The notes under the pieces are model-generated. The model was not told the origin of the DNA and did no database searches. It worked only from the letters and a program-made list of their open reading frames with translations. The position numbers were made by a program, and so were the translations under genes. 34,086 bases of DNA from CAZXWN01 sp964644695 [NCBI: uncultured bacterium] (GTDB lineage: Bacteria; UBP4; UBA4092). Below are positions 24,788 through 33,238 of the stretch, in pieces. Position 1 is the stretch's first letter; each line of letters opens with the position of its first letter. Location of the stretch: contig CAZXWN010000020.1 in NCBI GenBank assembly GCA_964644695.1, positions 1 to 34,086 on the forward strand. The letters are read 5' to 3'.

Positions 24788-26395
24788 TCATATCTTTAGC
24801 TTACTTCCTATATTATAGGGCCAGACATAGATAACATAGACCTCAGAATTCAAAGGATTTGCATAGTGATAAGTGGTACAGGGGACTCCGAAACTGGCAG
24901 TAATCGGGGCGTCCTCCAGAAATAGTAATCCATATTCATCTTTTTCAGTGTAAGGACTGATATAAGGAACTATCAGAAAGGTGGAGTCATGGTCGTAGGG
25001 AGCTGAGAACCAATGAGTTTGGGTCTTCTCCCGGAAGGGTCGGAATAATTGGTATTCCTTGTCATATTGGACAGGTCTTACCTTGACTTGATTATTGGTT
25101 ATCCCCGTAATGACATGCGTATGCCAATAACTGGAATAACCCTTTTGTAAGTTTTTTGATTGCAGTAAATTACTGATTCCGGGGTGATGTTGAACAGGCA
25201 AGGGTTGGACAAATGTTTGTGATAATCCAAAAATGACCCACATGAATATCCAAATCAACAGGATTGAGTGGCATAACTTGTTTGTAACCGATTCTAATGA
25301 CAAAGAAATCCAGAAGGCATAAACAAATAACAAGGGGATTAAATAATAGCCATTCTCATGACCTTTAATTGAGGAATCTAAAACAAAAGTGATGGATAAA
25401 ATTATTGCCATCACTAATAGATAAGTTTTGATGAGTAAGGGGATAGTCCTTTTTTCAACAAAGATGGATCTGAATCCATGCAGTAGTGCGAATACGCAAA
25501 CCACTAAACTAAAGAATCTGAATAGAACGATACCCATAATTGGAATAGTCCAGAATTTGATCAGGAAAAAATCGTCCAGGACATTGAGCAGGGTCCGGAG
25601 GTTAAATTGTGCTTGACTCAAACTGGACAGAACCAGAGGGTGATAAGCAATGTTAAATCCGAACCAGGGTTTTGAGTAAATAATACATAACCACCCTGAG
25701 ACTGCAGCTCCGAGGATTAAACTCAGTAGCAAGGTTTTTTGACTGGCCCCGATTTTTAACCGGCTAAATACATAAATTAGACTGATTAAGACTGGAATCA
25801 CAAACAGGTAAAAATAGAATAAATTGGACAGCATACTTAAAACAATCAAGAAAAAGAGTCCAATCGACATTAAAACTTTTACCCAGTATTTCTGCATTAA
25901 TGTTGATTGACTGACCAGTCCAATGATGAATAGCAGTGATAAAAGGGTGTTGTTGAAAGTCCCCGTATTTACAGAGGGTTTAACCAACCATTGGATCGCA
26001 GGAACTGTACATCCCAGTGCGACCATTAAAACAATTAATGCAGATTGCCAACGAATTGCCTGCTGCGTGAGTATAAATATATAGAATAATGAAAATAATG
26101 CAATTACAGCACTGATATAACCAATATATGGGAATGTTACCGATGTAAATAAGTCGGTGAAAAGATAATACGGGAAATCCGTGAACAGGAGATTCGGAAC
26201 GGATGTCCACCCGATGAGAAAACTAATACCAGATTCTTTGAAATCGAATAAATTGATATACAAAAGTACATCATTACTGGTCATATCCTGATGAAGTGCC
26301 AGGAAAAACAAGCGAAATACACCGATAAGGACCAAAATAATAATGCTGCAGTTAAGTAGTATTGATGGATTTGAACCTTTTAATCTATTAAACAT
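24788..26395 (-). CDS. Polytopic membrane protein, possibly a GT-C-like enzyme or polymer-handling protein
   Basis: 535 residues with about eleven hydrophobic segments over the first 400, then an extracytoplasmic C-terminal region of about 120 residues. The first loop contains an acidic residue in SNDVLLYINLFD (Asp42), as in GT-C folds, but no family signature is strong enough for a name. I do not recognise it further. It sits upstream of the DPM1/GT-C/GT2 cluster on the same strand, so a role in the same glycan pathway is reasonable inference. The start is supported by AGGA two bases before ATG 26395, a spacing shorter than ideal. Composition is more AT-rich and Ile/Phe/Tyr-rich than its neighbours, as membrane proteins tend to be. 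Confidence 0.7.
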   Translation of the reverse strand: MFNRLKGSNPSILLNCSIIILVLIGVFRLFFLALHQDMTSNDVLLYINLFDFKESGISFLIGWTSVPNLLFTDFPYYLFTDLFTSVTFPYIGYISAVIALFSLFYIFILTQQAIRWQSALIVLMVALGCTVPAIQWLVKPSVNTGTFNNTLLSLLFIIGLVSQSTLMQKYWVKVLMSIGLFFLIVLSMLSNLFYFYLFVIPVLISLIYVFSRLKIGASQKTLLLSLILGAAVSGWLCIIYSKPWFGFNIAYHPLVLSSLSQAQFNLRTLLNVLDDFFLIKFWTIPIMGIVLFRFFSLVVCVFALLHGFRSIFVEKRTIPLLIKTYLLVMAIILSITFVLDSSIKGHENGYYLIPLLFVYAFWISLSLESVTNKLCHSILLIWIFMWVIFGLSQTFVQPLPVQHHPGISNLLQSKNLQKGYSSYWHTHVITGITNNQVKVRPVQYDKEYQLFRPFREKTQTHWFSAPYDHDSTFLIVPYISPYTEKDEYGLLFLEDAPITASFGVPCTTYHYANPLNSEVYVIYVWPYNIGSKLKI

Positions 26396-26491
26396 ATCCT
26401 GAAGGGATTATAACTGAACACCTGTCAAATCTCCATTTATTCATATCGATGGACGATTGATGGACAATAAGATAGGATTGTTTTTACCACT

Positions 26492-27418
26492 ATGATGAAG
26501 AAGATTTTGTGCACAGTAACTTTTATTGTCTTGGCGATATATTCAACGCTGGCGATGAGTTCTCAAAACTCTGCCGGGGTGGGGATGGAAATCAGCCAAC
26601 AGGATAATCATTTTGTCGTGACGGGTATGATTGACGATGGTCCAGCTCAAGAAGCTGGAATCCAAACCGGTGATGTAATTTATCAGGTCAATGGCGAACC
26701 TGTAGATAACCTGACTCTGGAGGAAGTTGTATCGAAAATTAAAGGGGAATCGGGTACGAATGTAAGTATAGTTCTTCATCGTGGAAGCGATGAACAATCA
26801 CAACAGGAACTTACTATATCCGTGAATCGTCAGTACGTATTTTCTCCTACGAATACTCCCTTAATCAAGACAAATCCTCCCACGAATAGTATTCAAAAAT
26901 CACAGGCTTTACCCTCTGTGAATAATAGTATAAATTCAATTCTTTATTTTGTTCCCCTCAGTGCCAAGGTTACTGAAGGTATGGACTTCCCCCTGAATAT
27001 TTACCTGAACAATCCCAAAGGTGTCATGTGCGATGAATTGTGTTTGTTTATAAAATATGACCCGAAAGCTCTTCAACTCCAATTATCAGGTCCTGGATTA
27101 TGGATTGAACTTAATCCAAAACTATTTGCACACTGGAAGATTGAAACAATAAGTTATGACTCTACTCTGGGTGAATTATCTCTGAAAGCTCATAATCGAA
27201 AGCCGGATATTCCTCTCTCTGGCGCAATAGGTACAATGTTATTTACAGCAGGTGGGAAAGTTCCTTACTCACAGGTCAGTTTTGAATTCAGAGAGGTGTC
27301 TCAGGGGATATCCACTCGTGTTCAATCAAAAGGTAAGGATATCTTAGGATTGGAATCAGAATCTAAAGATGGAGTTATCAGCGCTTCTGTGCGAATTGTG
27401 AGTCAATCCCAAAAGTAA
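26492..27418 (+). CDS. Secreted PDZ and cohesin-like domain protein
   Basis: 308 residues. A signal peptide of about 22 residues (KKILCTVTFIVLAIYSTLAMS) is followed by a PDZ domain at about 28-112 (GVGMEISQ, DGPAQEAGIQTGDVIYQVNG, VVSKIKGESGTNVSIVLHRG). A Thr/Pro/Asn/Ser-rich linker (about 115-145) leads to a beta-rich region at about 150-300 that resembles a cohesin domain (AKVTEGMDFPLNIYLNNPKGV, LFIKYDPKALQL, GAIGTMLFTA). No protease catalytic residues are visible, so this is a binding protein, perhaps a periplasmic or surface adaptor. No dockerin partner is seen in the window. The start is uncertain: ATG 26492 and 26495 are adjacent, and AGGA is 15 bases away. The downstream aminotransferase is a separate unit by its own ribosome binding site. 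Confidence 0.75.
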   Translation: MMKKILCTVTFIVLAIYSTLAMSSQNSAGVGMEISQQDNHFVVTGMIDDGPAQEAGIQTGDVIYQVNGEPVDNLTLEEVVSKIKGESGTNVSIVLHRGSDEQSQQELTISVNRQYVFSPTNTPLIKTNPPTNSIQKSQALPSVNNSINSILYFVPLSAKVTEGMDFPLNIYLNNPKGVMCDELCLFIKYDPKALQLQLSGPGLWIELNPKLFAHWKIETISYDSTLGELSLKAHNRKPDIPLSGAIGTMLFTAGGKVPYSQVSFEFREVSQGISTRVQSKGKDILGLESESKDGVISASVRIVSQSQK

Positions 27419-27491
27419 TAAATACTAATTCTGTACAGTTTCTTATCTTGATAAAATTAAGACAAATAGTTTCTCTAATTTGGAGGTTATT

Positions 27492-28631
27492 GTGATACCT
27501 GATCGTGCTGGAGAAATTAAATCCTTCCTGGCCATGGATGTTCTGGATGAAGCTCAGAAATTACAGCGAGCGGGTCAATCTATTATTCGGCTGGAAGTCG
27601 GAGAACCTGATTTTCCTACGCCTCAATGCGTTGTAGATGCTGTGCATGAGGCGTTGGACCGAGGTCTGACTCATTATACAAGCAGTATGGGGATGTTGGA
27701 ATTAAGAGAAGAAATCTGCCGTGACTATAAAGATTCCTACAGTGTACAACTGGACCCTGACCAGGTTGTTGTGACAGAGGGAACTTCCCCAGCCATGATA
27801 CTTGTGTTTGGAGCTCTGCTGGACATCGGAGATCGAGTGTTATTGTCAGATCCGCATTACGCATGCTATCCGAATGTGGTCCGATTCTTTGGCGGAGTAG
27901 CTGACTATTTCCAAGTCTCGGAATCGGATGGGTTTCTTTATGATATTGAAAAAATGAAGCAGGCGCTTCGACCAGAGACTAAAGCCGTATTCATCAACTC
28001 CCCTTCCAATCCCACGGGGAAGGTGCAGGAAAAAGCTATCCTTGAAGAAATAGCAGGGTTAGGACCCTATATCATCTCTGATGAGATATATCATGGATTA
28101 TGTTACGGGAAGAAAGAGCACAGCATTTTGGAGTTTACGGATAAAGCCTTTGTTTTTAATGGCTTTTCAAAAAGATATGCGATGACTGGCTGGAGGTTAG
28201 GTTATGCCATCATGCCAAAAGAGTTCATTGTCCCTATCAAAAAACTCCAACAGAACTTTTTCATTTGTGCCAATGCTTTTGTACAATACGCTGGATTGCG
28301 TGCATTGCGTGAAGCAAAAGGGGACTGTGAAAAAATGCGTCAGGTATATGACCAGAGAAGGCATTATATTGTCCCCGCTTTAAGGGATGCAGGATTTCAA
28401 ATCGGATACGAACCGGATGGGGCCTATTATGTCATGGTGAATGCAAAGAAATACTCTCAGAACTCTTTGGAATTTGCTGACCAGATATTACATCAAGCTG
28501 GAGTTGCTTTGACCCCAGGGATTGATTTTGGTCCATCTCTGGAGGGATATTTACGGATTTCTTATGCCAATTCCATCGAAAACCTTACTGAAGGCGTAAA
28601 ACGATTGAAGAGTTTTCTGGCTACTTTATAG
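27492..28631 (+). CDS. Pyridoxal-phosphate aminotransferase, class I/II
   Basis: 379 residues from GTG 27492. GGAGG at 27482-27486 lies five bases before this GTG, whereas the upstream in-frame TTG at 27480 overlaps that site, so GTG is preferred. Fold type I aminotransferase motifs: LEVGEPDFPTP, GLTHYTSSMGMLELR, TEGTSPAM (cofactor phosphate contacts), INSPSNPTGK, IISDEIYHGL, and the PLP lysine Lys227 in GFSKRYAMTGWRLGY. An Arg near the C-terminus (GYLRISYANS) binds the substrate carboxylate. It fits the aspartate/aromatic/alanine aminotransferase group; the exact amino donor is unclear. No other amino acid gene is adjacent. A terminator follows. Confidence 0.93.
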   Translation: MIPDRAGEIKSFLAMDVLDEAQKLQRAGQSIIRLEVGEPDFPTPQCVVDAVHEALDRGLTHYTSSMGMLELREEICRDYKDSYSVQLDPDQVVVTEGTSPAMILVFGALLDIGDRVLLSDPHYACYPNVVRFFGGVADYFQVSESDGFLYDIEKMKQALRPETKAVFINSPSNPTGKVQEKAILEEIAGLGPYIISDEIYHGLCYGKKEHSILEFTDKAFVFNGFSKRYAMTGWRLGYAIMPKEFIVPIKKLQQNFFICANAFVQYAGLRALREAKGDCEKMRQVYDQRRHYIVPALRDAGFQIGYEPDGAYYVMVNAKKYSQNSLEFADQILHQAGVALTPGIDFGPSLEGYLRISYANSIENLTEGVKRLKSFLATL

Positions 28632-28650
28632 CCCATCTTGATAATAAAAT

Positions 28651-28687
28651 AAGCCCGGTTGGATTAAGTCCGCCGGGCTTTTTATTT
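28651..28687. terminator. Terminator after the aminotransferase, probably bidirectional
   Basis: AAGCCCGG (28651-28658) pairs with CCGGGCTT (28673-28680), then TTTATTT. The left flank AATAAAATAA gives a T-rich tract on minus, so it may also end the small zinc-knuckle gene. Confidence 0.85.
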
Positions 28688-28706
28688 AGTGACTATTGAA
28701 TTATAT

Positions 28707-28940
28707 TTATGGGTTTTCAATAGAACTCATAATTTCATCGGCTATCTTTTCAGGGGACATACAGTTAGTGCAATTGGCTTTGTGTCCACAGCTGGGACAG
28801 ACGATGTTTGTTCGTTGCACAACAGCATTGGTGATGACACGAACTACTTCTTGCATATCGACGCCACCCATCTCATCCCTGAGTTCTTCGAGGATTTTCT
28901 GTAATTCAGGGTCAGGATTATTTTGTGGATTGTCTGGCAT
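28707..28940 (-). CDS. Small zinc-knuckle protein (77 residues)
   Basis: 77 residues with a strong ribosome binding site (GGAGG seven bases before ATG 28940). The acidic helical N-terminal half (PELQKILEELRDEMG, EVVRVITNAVVQ) is followed by a compact CX2CX5CX2C knuckle, Cys48, Cys51, Cys57 and Cys60 (CPSCGHKANCTNC), and a short helix SPEKIADEI. This is a zinc ribbon of unusually tight spacing. No function can be assigned; metal-dependent interaction with protein or nucleic acid is the usual role for such size. It lies downstream of the 1052-residue gene but is separated from it by a strong terminator, so it likely has its own promoter, which I cannot place. Confidence 0.8.
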   Translation of the reverse strand: MPDNPQNNPDPELQKILEELRDEMGGVDMQEVVRVITNAVVQRTNIVCPSCGHKANCTNCMSPEKIADEIMSSIENP

Positions 28941-29022
28941 AAATAGTCCTCCTTATTTCAGTCAACGGTTCAGAACTCTTTTCCCGATTCTAGCATAGTG
29001 TTTAGGGCCGATACAGAAGCAT

Positions 29023-29056
29023 AAAAAAAGGGAACAGTGAATTCACTGTTCCCTTT
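29023..29056 (-). terminator. Strong terminator of the DUF2723 gene
   Basis: A perfect 30-bp palindrome at 29027-29056 (AAAGGGAACAGTGA plus its complement, centre GAATTC) with a run of seven A on its left, giving a T tract on minus. It lies 18 bp after the stop codon at 29075. Confidence 0.92.
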
Positions 29057-29074
29057 GAAAAACTGTCTAACGGG

Positions 29075-32000
29075 TTATTTTGCAATAAGTCCCATTGGGA
29101 GCCCACCATTTTGTGTTGGGACATTCTTATATCGCTGAGCCAAAGCCTGATACTGGGCCGCCTTAGCCCCATCTCTGACAATAGTGCCGTAATAATAGGC
29201 CAGATTTGCATAGGCAGGGTAGAAAGATGGATTCATCTGAATAACCTTTTCCCACATGAACACGGCATCGGAGGTTCTGCCCAACCAGAAGTAAGCTTCA
29301 CCTAAATTCTGGTATGCCATGTAATTCTGCGGCATACCGCGAAGGGCAGTTTCGATGTTGTTGGATGCTTTGGTAACAAGTTCGACATGCTTCTGAGCCT
29401 CATCAGCGGTTAGCTGACTAATATCCCGACCCTTGCGTAATTTTGCAGCCAATTCCATCTGAAGAGCCCCTAAAAGGTAATAGGCGCCGGCATCATTCGC
29501 ATCCTGATCATAATAATAGAGGGATACACCTTTTTCGAGGAGTTTGACGGCCTCTTCGGTTTTACCAAAGTTAGTTCTGTACATATCAGCCAACATAAAG
29601 TAGGAAAGAGCTTTTCGAGGCTGCGTTTCGATTGCTTTTAAGAACTCTGTTGTTGCCTTATCAAGAATGCCTTCATTCCGCCAGATATTTGCCAGGTTGA
29701 TGTGCATGTTATCAAGGTCCCAGCCAGTTTCTGAGGTTTTGTCAAAATGCAGATAGGCTTTCTTTTTGAGTTCTTCTCGTTTCACAGGGTCAACAGCTTG
29801 CGTGTACTGCTGGTAGTAGGCTCGGCCAATCAGGAAGTGGTAGTTGGATACCAGCTCTCGAGTATAGTAGTCAGTGCCCATTTCATAGAAGAATTTATCG
29901 AGTGTGGTCAACTGTTCCAAAGTGCTTTCATAATCAGGTTCTTTTTCACCAGGCCGGACCGCTTGATACACAATCCCGGAAGGTAATTGCTTGACCTGTG
30001 GGAATCCAGGAAAATCCTGATACCGTGTGGGGTCGTCTGGCGGCGGAGTATTACTCTGCACACTCATATAGTAAACAGGTGTATTGGAGGTCATTGTAAT
30101 CTTAGCTCTTCCAATATCTTTCAACCGGTTATGCGTCATAGGATCAATTCTGAATTTGTCTTTACCAAAATCAAAAATGGGGACAAACAGGTTTTCCCCT
30201 TCATCATAAATCTGAGTGGGGGGGAACTTGTTTTCCACATAAGAGAGGTAACCCAAAGCAAACGTCGGATTATCTCCAATGATGAATATCTTTCCATCCT
30301 TAGGAATGGATTTTAAAATGTTCATTCCAAAGTAGTACGCCACATCATTTTTTGACAAGTTCTGATGCCAGTAATTTGAAGCAAGGGGGACAAACGGCAT
30401 GAGAACCATTGCACCACAGAGTGCATAATGTAATGGATATGTAGCGGGTTTGCTCAGCTGAGCTGCGACAGTATCAGCCCCTTCTGGGAGTGCATTTACG
30501 GGCTGAGCATTGCGGTAATACTTATTCATATCTTCTTCGCTGATATCGGGTACCGGCGGAAGGCCTGTTAACTTGAACCCGTATTTCAGCCATTCCATAA
30601 TTTGTTGGGCACCAAAGGCAATCCAGATAGCCGCAATCATGTAACTGGGAATGAGGAATCGGGCAATAATATACATGGAGTGGTTGGTAGTCTGATAATT
30701 CAAGACAGCCTGCATTCCCGGCCCATAAATCAAGAAGGCCATCAGGGTCAACACGAAATACTTACCGTTTTGGCGGAATAGACGCCAAATACCCAACAGC
30801 ATCATGGAGAACCATGCAGCCGTCCATAATCCGACAAGAACCATATGTCCCTGTGAAGGCCAACCTTCAATGGGCTTATATTGATGGTTAAAGTGGTCGA
30901 GGGTTGGATCACTGTAATGAGTTTTGTAAGAACCAAACTGCCGGAAGAAATAAATCCAGTATTCGGCAAACTGTTCTTTCACGATATCCAGTGGTCCAAA
31001 GATGGCCTTATCTTTCAAGAATTCGGGGAAAACTCGAGGTATCGGGGACAACGGACCATACTGCCGACGAGAAATATGATTGTATAAATCTTCGGTGGTT
31101 TGGATGTAACCCCAGCTCATTGCCGGAACGCTCTTTTCCTGTGTCAATACAGTGTTGGCACGGCGTTGTTCATCCGTAATATTGTTTAAAGGATTGTTTG
31201 CCAAGCGCATGGGAATATACAGATACATGCACATACCCAGGATAAACAGTAAGGTTGCATAAATCCATGTTTTATCCCGTTTGTGCCACCAATGCAGAGC
31301 CAGAGTATAGGGCACAAAGGTCAGAATCGTCAGGGTGAATTTGGTCAGGAATGTATCTTGGGGAGGAAGGGGCTGATTGATAACTAATAGTGAAATCAAA
31401 TTCGCCAGTCTTTCGGCCAGGACATACAGTATCAATCCAACAAATCCATAGATGAACAGATAGATAATCTCCCATTTTACATTCCACTTTTTAAACAGCG
31501 AGCAAACGATGAAATAGGAGTAGAGAAGCGGCATTACTAAAAACAGGTTGTGGTGGGCCATCGCCATTGCGGTGACAAAGAATAATGCCAGGAAGTATCG
31601 CTGCTCATGATTTTCACTCCACAGAAGCATCAACAACATGGTGACAACGGTGAAGAAAACATTCAGGATGAATACTTCAGAGAACAATGCCTGAGACCAG
31701 AAGTGGTAACAGAAGGCGAACATCAGGGAACCACTCAGAGCAACCGTTCGGTAATGTGACAGCTTTAACAGTAATACATAGAGGAAATAGGTGGTTGCAC
31801 CGGCTACTAAGGCGCACAGGAAAGCCCCTCGAGCCGCAGGGTGTTCGAAAAAGCCAAATAAAGTTACAGCACATTTGACCATCATGATCCACATGGGATA
31901 ACCCGGAGGGTGGGCTATACCTAAAACGGCGCCCTGGGCTGAGAACTCGCCTGAATCACCCACATACAAGGTTCGGCAGAGTGTCATTGTATAAATAATC

Positions 32001-32233
32001 AGAGGTAACAGAAATGCCGGAAGACCCCATAGCCAGTCTGCGGAATATAACTTTCTCAGAGGCAATGCTTTGTGGACTTTCTCCGGAGTCTCTCCTGTTT
32101 GTAACTCCCGGATGGCAGCTTCGACGTCTTTTACCGGGCTTTTCAAATTTTTAGCAATGTCCTGTGCAGACATTTTCTCTCTATTATCTGCAATGTAGCG
32201 GCGTTGCTCTTTGTTGAATTTCTTGTTCGACAT
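29075..32233 (-). CDS. DUF2723 / TMEM260-like GT-C protein with C-terminal TPR repeats
   Basis: 1052 residues. An unusual basic N-terminal region of about 60 residues (QDIAKNLKSPVKDVEAAIREL, helix-turn-helix-like) precedes the first membrane helix. The DUF2723 signature follows: VGDSGEFSAQGAVLGIAHPPGYP (Asp93, Glu96; HPPGYP at 108-113). About eleven membrane segments run to residue 560, interrupted by a periplasmic loop. From about 600, an extracytoplasmic domain holds FIIGDNPTFALGYLSYVE. From about 820 to 1045 come TPR-like helical repeats (AYYQQYTQ, ALSYFMLADMYR, YMAYQNLGEAYFWLGR, PAYANLAYYYG). Human TMEM260, of the same family, is a protein O-mannosyltransferase, so protein O-glycosylation is a reasonable inference. 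AGAGG before ATG 32233 supports the start. Monocistronic with a strong terminator. Confidence 0.9.
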   Translation of the reverse strand: MSNKKFNKEQRRYIADNREKMSAQDIAKNLKSPVKDVEAAIRELQTGETPEKVHKALPLRKLYSADWLWGLPAFLLPLIIYTMTLCRTLYVGDSGEFSAQGAVLGIAHPPGYPMWIMMVKCAVTLFGFFEHPAARGAFLCALVAGATTYFLYVLLLKLSHYRTVALSGSLMFAFCYHFWSQALFSEVFILNVFFTVVTMLLMLLWSENHEQRYFLALFFVTAMAMAHHNLFLVMPLLYSYFIVCSLFKKWNVKWEIIYLFIYGFVGLILYVLAERLANLISLLVINQPLPPQDTFLTKFTLTILTFVPYTLALHWWHKRDKTWIYATLLFILGMCMYLYIPMRLANNPLNNITDEQRRANTVLTQEKSVPAMSWGYIQTTEDLYNHISRRQYGPLSPIPRVFPEFLKDKAIFGPLDIVKEQFAEYWIYFFRQFGSYKTHYSDPTLDHFNHQYKPIEGWPSQGHMVLVGLWTAAWFSMMLLGIWRLFRQNGKYFVLTLMAFLIYGPGMQAVLNYQTTNHSMYIIARFLIPSYMIAAIWIAFGAQQIMEWLKYGFKLTGLPPVPDISEEDMNKYYRNAQPVNALPEGADTVAAQLSKPATYPLHYALCGAMVLMPFVPLASNYWHQNLSKNDVAYYFGMNILKSIPKDGKIFIIGDNPTFALGYLSYVENKFPPTQIYDEGENLFVPIFDFGKDKFRIDPMTHNRLKDIGRAKITMTSNTPVYYMSVQSNTPPPDDPTRYQDFPGFPQVKQLPSGIVYQAVRPGEKEPDYESTLEQLTTLDKFFYEMGTDYYTRELVSNYHFLIGRAYYQQYTQAVDPVKREELKKKAYLHFDKTSETGWDLDNMHINLANIWRNEGILDKATTEFLKAIETQPRKALSYFMLADMYRTNFGKTEEAVKLLEKGVSLYYYDQDANDAGAYYLLGALQMELAAKLRKGRDISQLTADEAQKHVELVTKASNNIETALRGMPQNYMAYQNLGEAYFWLGRTSDAVFMWEKVIQMNPSFYPAYANLAYYYGTIVRDGAKAAQYQALAQRYKNVPTQNGGLPMGLIAK

Positions 32234-32448
32234 GTAATACCTCTTTCGGGCATCCCGATTTGTAAAAATAAAAATCTTATCAAAACAACCCTCTCGTCCA
32301 GAATTGTTTGACAGTTAGTTTTAGTTATAAATGTTCTTTATTTTCTACTGAAACTCTATTACTTTCAAGTGTCTATTTATGGTTGACCCGGTGGACAAGA
32401 TTTTAAAGGGTCAGTTATGATGAACATAATTATTCTGGAGGAATAAAA

Positions 32449-33075
32449 ATGGACAAGAATTTCATGTTACCCGGGGAGACTATCCGATTTCAAGCTAATC
32501 CCCACTGGATAGCCTTGGCGGGTGTTTTTATTCGTGATTTATTTCTTATTTTATCAGTCATTATTGTGTATTTGTTTCTAACACTGAAACTTGAGGTTCA
32601 GGCGGGGTGGTTACTGGTGGTTTTGTTATACCCTGTTTTGGACTTTGCGTGGAAGTTACTGGTTTGGACACAATTGGAATACCTGGTCACAGATCGTCGA
32701 ATCGTGAAAAAACAGGGTGTAATCAATCAGGCACTGACAGAAATTATATTAGATAAGGTAACGAATGTGTCTTTGAATCAGTCGGCTTTTGCCCGGCTTT
32801 TAAATTATGGCGATATTGTTGTGGAAACGGCCAGTGAACAGGGTGTGTTTCGGTTTCCAAAGGCATCCCGGCCTCTGGACTTCCGAAAAGCCGTTTCATC
32901 TGGGCCTGCTCCGTTAAATAATGCCCAACCAAAAGCTCTGAATACGGAGGATAGTAATCCTCCCTATCAGGATATTCCGGCTTTACTGCGTCAATTAAAA
33001 GAATTATCTGACCAGGGGGCCATCACTCCCGAAGAATATCAACAGAAAAAACAGGAATTGCTTTCACGGATGTAA
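32449..33075 (+). CDS. Bacterial PH-domain (DUF304) membrane protein with SHOCT tail
   Basis: 208 residues. Two membrane helices at about 24-65 (VFIRDLFLILSVIIVYLFL, WLLVVLLYPVLDFAWKLLV) are followed by a bacterial PH-like domain at about 72-145 (YLVTDRRIVKKQGVINQ, ILDKVTNVSLNQSAFARLL, YGDIVVETAS). A flexible linker and a SHOCT domain at the end (about 172-208: PALLRQLKELSDQGAITPEE, FxxKKxxLL pattern) follow. SHOCT tails mediate oligomer or partner binding; the family's role in the inner membrane is not well defined, though YdbS/YdbT-type proteins have been linked to stress resistance. GGAGG nine bases before ATG 32449 supports the start. I see no convincing promoter; TGACCC (32384-32389) and GGGTCA (32408-32413) form an inverted repeat upstream. 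Confidence 0.88.
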   Translation: MDKNFMLPGETIRFQANPHWIALAGVFIRDLFLILSVIIVYLFLTLKLEVQAGWLLVVLLYPVLDFAWKLLVWTQLEYLVTDRRIVKKQGVINQALTEIILDKVTNVSLNQSAFARLLNYGDIVVETASEQGVFRFPKASRPLDFRKAVSSGPAPLNNAQPKALNTEDSNPPYQDIPALLRQLKELSDQGAITPEEYQQKKQELLSRM

Positions 33076-33101
33076 ATAATTCAGCAAAAAGTCTTGTTTT
33101 G

Positions 33102-33150
33102 AACGAAGAATCCACGGACCTGGTCCGAGCAGCTCCGTTAGAGGTTCGTT
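33102..33150. repeat. Dispersed palindromic repeat, copy 3 of 3
   Basis: Core 33112-33140, starting CCACGGAC and with TGGTCCGAGCAGCTCCGT, matches the other two copies, but its last bases are TTA in place of TGG, so its inner stem is shorter. The outer arms AACGAA (33102-33107) and TTCGTT (33145-33150) pair perfectly. It lies 26 bp after a stop codon, with no separate terminator there, so it may serve as one. Confidence 0.75.
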
Positions 33151-33238
33151 TTAAATTTGAATTTTGTTATTGATTCCAGGCTTTGGACCTGGTTTTGGAA
33201 ACAAGTATCTAAATTATTACTTTAAAGGTGGTTTAGCC

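Noticed and set aside
26440-26470. Direct repeat GATGGAC before the PDZ gene
   Set aside because: Two seven-base copies 11 bp apart can occur by chance, and they do not align with promoter elements.
32383-32413. TGACCC / GGGTCA inverted repeat as an operator of the PH-domain gene
   Set aside because: Only six bases per arm and no convincing promoter boxes around it; too weak to list as a feature.
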